Source: Theodoxus fluviatilis
Taxonomy: Eukaryota; Mollusca; Gastropoda; Cycloneritida; Neritidae
Direction: 5' to 3'
DNA: 11,495 nt
NCBI GenBank assembly: GCA_034096865.1
Contig: JAWQFJ010020273.1
Span: forward strand, 32,501-43,995
Shown here one piece after another: positions 7,520-11,495 of the stretch. Positions within the stretch are counted from its first letter, which is position 1; each line of letters begins with the position of its first letter. A model generated the notes under the pieces. The model did not search any database. It was not told the DNA's origin and saw only the letters and a program-made list of their open reading frames with translations. The position numbers and the translations under genes are program-made.

Positions 7520-7651
7520 CTGTGGTCAAGGTAGGTGAGGCATGATGTGAGGTCTGATATGTAAATGAGGAGGCATGTGGTAGATGAGATATGCAGAGAG
7601 GTGAATAATGTGAGGAGAAAGGTGTGAGATGAGCTGCAAGATGAGAGGTTG

Positions 7652-8337
7652 TGAGATGTGAGATGGAGATGTGAAATGGAGATGTGAAATGGAGATGTGA
7701 GATGGAGATGTGAGATGGGGATGTGAGATGGAGATGTGAGATGGAGATGTGAAATGGAGATGTGAAATGGAGATGTGAAATGGAGATGTGAGATGGAGAT
7801 GTTAGATGGAGATGTGAAATGGAGATGTGAGATGGAGATGTGAAATGGAGATGTGAAATGGAGATGTGAAATGGAGATGCGAAATGGAGATGTGAGATGG
7901 AGATGCGAAATGGAGATGTGAGATGGAGATGTGAAATGGAGATGTGAGATGGAGATGTGAAATGGAGATGTGAAATGGAGATGTGAAATGGAGATGCGAA
8001 ATGGAGATGTGAGATGGAGATGTGAAATGGAGATGTGAAATGGAGATGCGAAATGGAGATGTGAGATGGAGATGGAGATGCGAAATGGAGATGTGAGATG
8101 GAGATGCGAAATGGAGATGCGAAATGGAGATGTGAAATGGAGATGTGAAATGGAGATGTGAGATGGAGATGCGAAATGGAGATGTGAGATGGAGATGTGA
8201 AATGGAGATGTGAAATGGAGATGTGAAATGGAGATGTGAGATGGAGATGTGAAATGGAGATGTGAGATGGAGATGTGAGATGGAGATGTGAAATGGAGAT
8301 GTGAGATGGAGATGTGAGATGGAGATGGGAAATGGAG
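7652..8337. repeat. 13-bp minisatellite, about 52 copies
   Basis: Tandem units of TGAAATGGAGATG alternate with variants TGAGATGGAGATG and CGAAATGGAGATG. A 6-bp slip (extra GAGATG) occurs near 8070. The flanks (about 7540-7650 and 8338-8450) carry scattered degraded relatives. The minus strand contains no stop codon in any frame of the unit, so long frames with a 13-residue His/Ser/Ile/Pro period appear there. These are by-products of the repeat. It lies in intron E2-E3. Confidence 0.97.
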
Positions 8338-8830
8338 TGTGCGATGAAGCGCTCTGTGAGGTGTGTGATCATATAAGAAAAGAGATTTGAGGGAAAGTGA
8401 GAAGACGTGAGAAAGGTGGGGCAATGCGTTCGGTGATGTGTATGGAGAGGTATCTAAATGTCAAATAAGGTCAAACGAGAGGTGGAGGAGGGATATGGGG
8501 GAAGGGGTGGGTGGGTGTTTGTTTGATGTGTTATGAGAGAGGGGACGTGTTGTCGGCAGTGAGTGTGTGGGGATGTAAGGTGAATGGAGGTAAAAGTGAC
8601 GCATAGCATGAAGTTTGAGTGTGATGTAGTTTGTAGTATTAACTTGTGCATGCCTCTATGTGCATTGCATTTCACCCCAAGTAGTGAATGGTCACGCAGA
8701 AAGGGCCTTCATTCAGGCAATATAATCACTTTGCAGAAGAGCAGACGTCAACACTGCCATGATGTCCAAGTTCAAGATCGACCTATCGATTTACAGTTTA
8801 ATCAAGACTGCAACACGCACCGTGACCTAC
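8338..8830. other. Intron E2-E3, 5' part, nothing recognised
   Basis: The left portion, to about 8600, is G-rich on the plus strand and may be eroded minisatellite-related sequence. The rest has short unremarkable frames. No additional cadherin exon is visible, and E2 and E3 join cleanly. Confidence 0.5.
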
Positions 8831-8998
8831 CTTGGGTGGATCGTTGCTGTCCGTGACGGTGACAGTTGCAATGATAACAGCGTTGAGGCCTTGTTTGTCC
8901 GACACTTTCAAGGTGAAACTGTGGGAGTTGGCCTCCTCGAAGTTCAAAGGTCGACGAACTCTGACCTCTGCCGAGCACATCGTGCCCCGCCCCCCTTC
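8831..8998 (-). CDS. Cadherin-repeat gene, exon E2 (second half of repeat B)
   Basis: This 56-codon exon completes repeat B. It shows VRVRRPLNFEEANSHSF (an LDRE-type motif with Asn for Asp), then VSDKQG and ATVTVTDSNDPPK. The acceptor chosen is ATCCGCTCAG|GAA at 8999, in phase 0, because it has the better pyrimidine context. An alternative at GGCAGAG|GTC (exon start 8965, also phase 0) would shorten the exon by 11 residues. The longer form contributes Cys at its 8th residue, ten residues after a Cys near the end of E1, a likely disulfide pair. The donor AAG|GTAGGT is at 8830. The plus-strand frames across it are antisense artefacts. Confidence 0.88.
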
Positions 8999-9275
8999 CT
9001 GAGCGGATACAGAATATGTTGGAACGTAAAGTCTTCTTGATGCGCACGGTTTCCAACAGCCAACTAAAATGCCGGTTGATGAAACTTTTGCATCTTTCAC
9101 GTGTGAATTATTTTATCATCTTGAAATGATTAGTTTAAGATGTGATTTATATCACTTATATCATTTCATCGCTGTGTCTTTTAAGGAAAAATAAAATTCG
9201 TTGTTTGAGAAATCTTCAAAGACAATGGCTTTTAGAGAGTAAAACTCGTATGGTGAAATATTCTGCTTCAATTTC
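8999..9275. other. Intron E1-E2, AT-rich part
   Basis: AT-rich DNA between the E2 acceptor and the microsatellite cluster. No exon-like or element-like sequence is visible. Confidence 0.5.
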
Positions 9276-9620
<345 letters not shown>

Positions 9621-9714
9621 GGTCTACTATCTAGCTTAGCTTTGCACCATTATCACCAACGACGCAAAACTAGTAGGCCCTATTTGCTTTTTTCTTTCGA
9701 TCACGTTTTCTCAC

Positions 9715-9936
9715 CTGGTTGGAGCACCTGGCTTGACTGACGTTAAAAGGTGCCGTGATGTCACTCTCCCCCAAGGTCATGGTCAGTACCTCGTCCACAT
9801 CAGGGTCAGAGACAGTGACTGTGGCCAACACTGTCCCCACCGCCACATCCTCCCCCACCTCTTGTTGTTGAAGAGGACCCGTCCAAGATGGCGGTTCGTT
9901 GGCGTCAAGAACAGTCACTCGCACTACTGCTTGTGT
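9715..9936 (-). CDS. Cadherin-repeat gene, exon E1 (end of repeat A, first half of repeat B)
   Basis: This 74-codon exon begins TQAVVRVTVLDANEPPSW, the last strand and DANEPP linker of a preceding repeat. It then opens repeat B with QQQEVGEDVAVGTVL and VTVSDPDVDEVL (DxD calcium motif). It ends APFNVSQARCSNQ at the mid-domain intron. The acceptor ACTTGACCTTCACAG|ACA at 9937 and the donor ACCAG|GTGAGA at 9714 are both good; both ends are phase 0. An in-frame stop 12 bases upstream of the acceptor AG confirms that the frame does not continue into the intron. The preceding exon lies beyond the window or beyond the retrotransposon at the right. Confidence 0.92.
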
Positions 9937-10095
9937 CTGTGAAGGTCAAGTCCAGGGTTAAGGTCTTTGGTGGAGTGTGGGTTTCATGACTGTTGATGGA
10001 CTTCTCAAGGCATCTAACATTTACCCCTACAGAGCAGGTCAGGATGGACGTACATAATAGGAGTTCACACTTTCGGTGGAGCATTTAAACTTGAC

Positions 10096-10317
10096 TGTCG
10101 TGTTATCATGTTTATCACTTGGTTTCGCCTGCGAGTTTATCACTTGGTTTTGTCTACGCATTATGCGCGCATGCGCCGGGGAAATTGTCGGGCGCCATGT
10201 CGAGTCCTACGCACGCGGAATTATACTGTAAGAAGAAGTAGTAAATTCTCAAAGTTGAAATACTAACAAGCCTCCAGTCTTTATTGATTGAAGAAGTACA
10301 ACGCTCGGAACACAACA
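10096..10317 (+). mobile_element. Predicted 5' LTR of a Ty3/gypsy-type retrotransposon
   Basis: The right edge is fixed by the CA immediately before the primer-binding site. The left edge is inferred from inverted ends: TGTCGTGTT at 10096 against AACACAACA at 10309-10317, 8 of 9 pairing, with TG and CA termini. That gives 222 bp, short but usual for Mag-like elements. It contains a 16-bp direct repeat (10110 and 10135) and a GCGCATGCGC palindrome at 10167-10176. The second LTR and target duplication are outside the window, so the left end is not proven. Confidence 0.65.
10110..10150. repeat. 16-bp direct repeat in the predicted LTR
   Basis: GTTTATCACTTGGTTT occurs exactly at 10110-10125 and 10135-10150, with a 25-bp period. 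Its position upstream of the likely transcription start suits a duplicated enhancer-like element; no function is shown. Confidence 0.9.
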
Positions 10318-10329
10318 TGGTGGCAGCGG
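10318..10329 (+). other. Primer-binding site, tRNA-Leu type
   Basis: TGGTGGCAGCGG directly follows the LTR. It is complementary to the 3' end of a tRNA whose acceptor arm finishes CCGCTGCCA plus CCA, which I recall as tRNA-Leu(UAG). Such a site primes minus-strand DNA synthesis. Confidence 0.75.
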
Positions 10330-10450
10330 TAAACGCAACAGCGGTGAACTGTGAACTGTACGCGTGCTGAACGAACTGAGATCCTAATCTCGCTGCGGAA
10401 TTTTCTAGAACCGTTTTCACGTGGTACTGGTCTAAGAAGAAACAGTGAAG

Positions 10451-11495
10451 ATGGGTCCGTTCAAGCCTCCGGAAAACTTCGACTTCAGCAATCCTACAGC
10501 ATGGCCCGAGTGGAAGCAACGTTTCCAGCGATTCTTCACGGCTTCAAAGCTGCACAAAGAAGACGCGGAAATCCAGATAAGTACTCTTATCTACGTTATG
10601 GGTGCAGACGCAGAGAAGATTCTGACGTCTTTTCAACTGTCGGAAGAAGAAGGAAAAGTCTACGCGACTATTCTGGAGAAATTTGATGGCTACTTCATTC
10701 CGCGAGTAAATGTCATTCATGAAAGAGCCAGGTTCCACTCATGCAACCAGAAGCAGGGGGAAACCATAGAAGCCTACGTGAGAGAATTGTACGATCTGGC
10801 AAATCTAGCACAGATACCGAACAAAGACGAAGCAATCCGAGATCGTCTTGTCCTTGGAGTCCTTGATCGCGAGCTCTCAGAAAAGCTCCAACTGACACCG
10901 ACACTGACACTTCAAGATGCCATCACTGCAGCACGACAATATGAACAAGTAAAGACACAGCTAACAGAGCAACGCCAGACGATCGATGCAGTCCACAGCG
11001 GCAGAGGGGCCAGTGGGGGCCATCACAGAGGCGGTAGGCGCAGCGGTTACAACGGTAATCGAGGTGACAGATCCGGCAGTCATCATCCACAGGGCGGCGG
11101 CTCTGGCCATAGGGGCGGCGGTCAGCAGAACCAGCATACCAGTGGCAGTCCACGCGGCCGTGGAAATCACTTCTCGCAGAGAGGGAGAGGAGGTTACTCA
11201 TCATCATGCTCAAGATGTGGTCGTCACCATAGCAACACAGAGATCTGTCCTGCACAGGGAAAAAGGTGCAGAAATTGTTCAAAGCCAAACCACTTCGCAG
11301 CAGTATGCAGAAGCAAATCGATGCACTCAGTGGAAGAGCACCACTACGACTACTACGACTACCAGTATGAAGAAAGAGGAGGAGAAGAAGAGGACGAAGT
11401 ACACAGCGTGACACAAGAAGAAATCTTCATTGGGCCAGTGAACAATGGGACCAACAACGAACCACCGTGGCCAGCGCAGATCAAAGCCATGAGTG
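10451..11495 (+). CDS. gag: Retrotransposon Gag polyprotein (Ty3/gypsy, Mag-like), partial, open at the window end
   Basis: The frame is open for 348 codons to the window edge. Residues 1-170 form a capsid-like region: MGPFKPPENFDFSNPTAWPE, then WKQRFQRFF, LEKFDGYF and a ETIEAYVRELYDLA block typical of retrotransposon gag. Residues about 180-250 are Gly/Arg/His/Ser-rich. Two zinc knuckles follow: C253-X2-C256-X3-H260-X5-C266, and a canonical C273-X2-C276-X4-H281-X4-C286. The sequence between them, CPAQGKRC, matches the CPA spacing of Mag-type elements. An acidic Tyr/Glu-rich stretch comes next, then EEIFIGPV and PPWPAQI, which resemble the lead-in to the aspartic protease. Protease and polymerase should lie beyond the window, in this or a shifted frame. 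The start is the first ATG fitting the domain. No stops suggest a young copy. It is antisense to the cadherin gene. Confidence 0.88.
   Translation, partial: MGPFKPPENFDFSNPTAWPEWKQRFQRFFTASKLHKEDAEIQISTLIYVMGADAEKILTSFQLSEEEGKVYATILEKFDGYFIPRVNVIHERARFHSCNQKQGETIEAYVRELYDLANLAQIPNKDEAIRDRLVLGVLDRELSEKLQLTPTLTLQDAITAARQYEQVKTQLTEQRQTIDAVHSGRGASGGHHRGGRRSGYNGNRGDRSGSHHPQGGGSGHRGGGQQNQHTSGSPRGRGNHFSQRGRGGYSSSCSRCGRHHSNTEICPAQGKRCRNCSKPNHFAAVCRSKSMHSVEEHHYDYYDYQYEERGGEEEDEVHSVTQEEIFIGPVNNGTNNEPPWPAQIKAMS

Noticed and set aside
7652..8337. CRISPR-like array
   Set aside because: Units are contiguous 13-bp repeats with no unique spacers; this is a minisatellite in animal DNA.
7087..8424. A 445-codon minus-strand frame read as one protein
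   Set aside because: Most of it is the 13-bp minisatellite read in a stop-free frame; only the last 57 codons before the 7113 donor are cadherin sequence, and a strong acceptor separates them.
9880..9900. AAGATGGCGG string resembling a YY1 promoter site
   Set aside because: It lies inside the coding part of exon E1 and is explained by the codons there.
10986..11414. Plus- and minus-strand frames of 141 and 163 codons inside the gag region
   Set aside because: They are out-of-frame shadows of the gag frame, whose zinc knuckles fix the true reading frame.

Overview
The window looks like invertebrate animal genomic DNA. The genus cannot be named; a lophotrochozoan, for example a mollusc, would fit, but that is inference. 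The evidence is a minus-strand gene made of short exons with consensus GT/AG splice sites and large introns, several transposon families in and around those introns, and many simple repeats. No bacterial operon, CRISPR array, tRNA or rRNA gene is visible.

The backbone is an internal piece of one large cadherin-repeat gene read right to left. I recover six consecutive exons: E1 9936-9715, E2 8998-8831, E3 7284-7114, E4 6243-6085, E5 3714-3574 and E6 2230-2071. Together they have 1021 coding bases, about 340 residues. All junctions between them are phase 0, and E6 ends in phase 1. They encode the end of one cadherin repeat and then three full repeats (called B, C and D here). Each full repeat is built from two exons, with the intron at the same structural position in the middle of the domain. 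The gene's start, signal peptide, membrane segment and stop all lie outside what I can recognise. The left 2 kb has no convincing next exon.

The introns hold other DNA. Intron E5-E6 has the 3' end of a LINE reverse transcriptase gene on the minus strand. Intron E4-E5 has an 839-bp pogo/Tigger-type element with matching terminal inverted repeats and a TA target duplication; it carries an intact 155-codon frame for the DNA-binding part of the transposase only. Intron E3-E4 has about 600 bp of ATCC-type repeat. Intron E2-E3 has a broken copy of the start of exon E3, a G/C-skewed tract and a 13-bp minisatellite of about 680 bp. Intron E1-E2 has a TA/TG/pyrimidine/trinucleotide cluster.

At the right edge, on the plus strand, a Ty3/gypsy-type (Mag-like) LTR retrotransposon begins. 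It has a predicted 222-bp LTR, a primer-binding site abutting it that fits tRNA-Leu, and an unbroken gag frame with two zinc knuckles running out of the window. Left of E6 are a remnant of a helix-turn-helix transposase-like frame, a CA microsatellite, a GTT microsatellite and a 50-bp tandem duplication. I see no multi-gene system. The points of most interest are the modular exon structure, the DNA-binding-only transposon frame and the decayed exon duplication.
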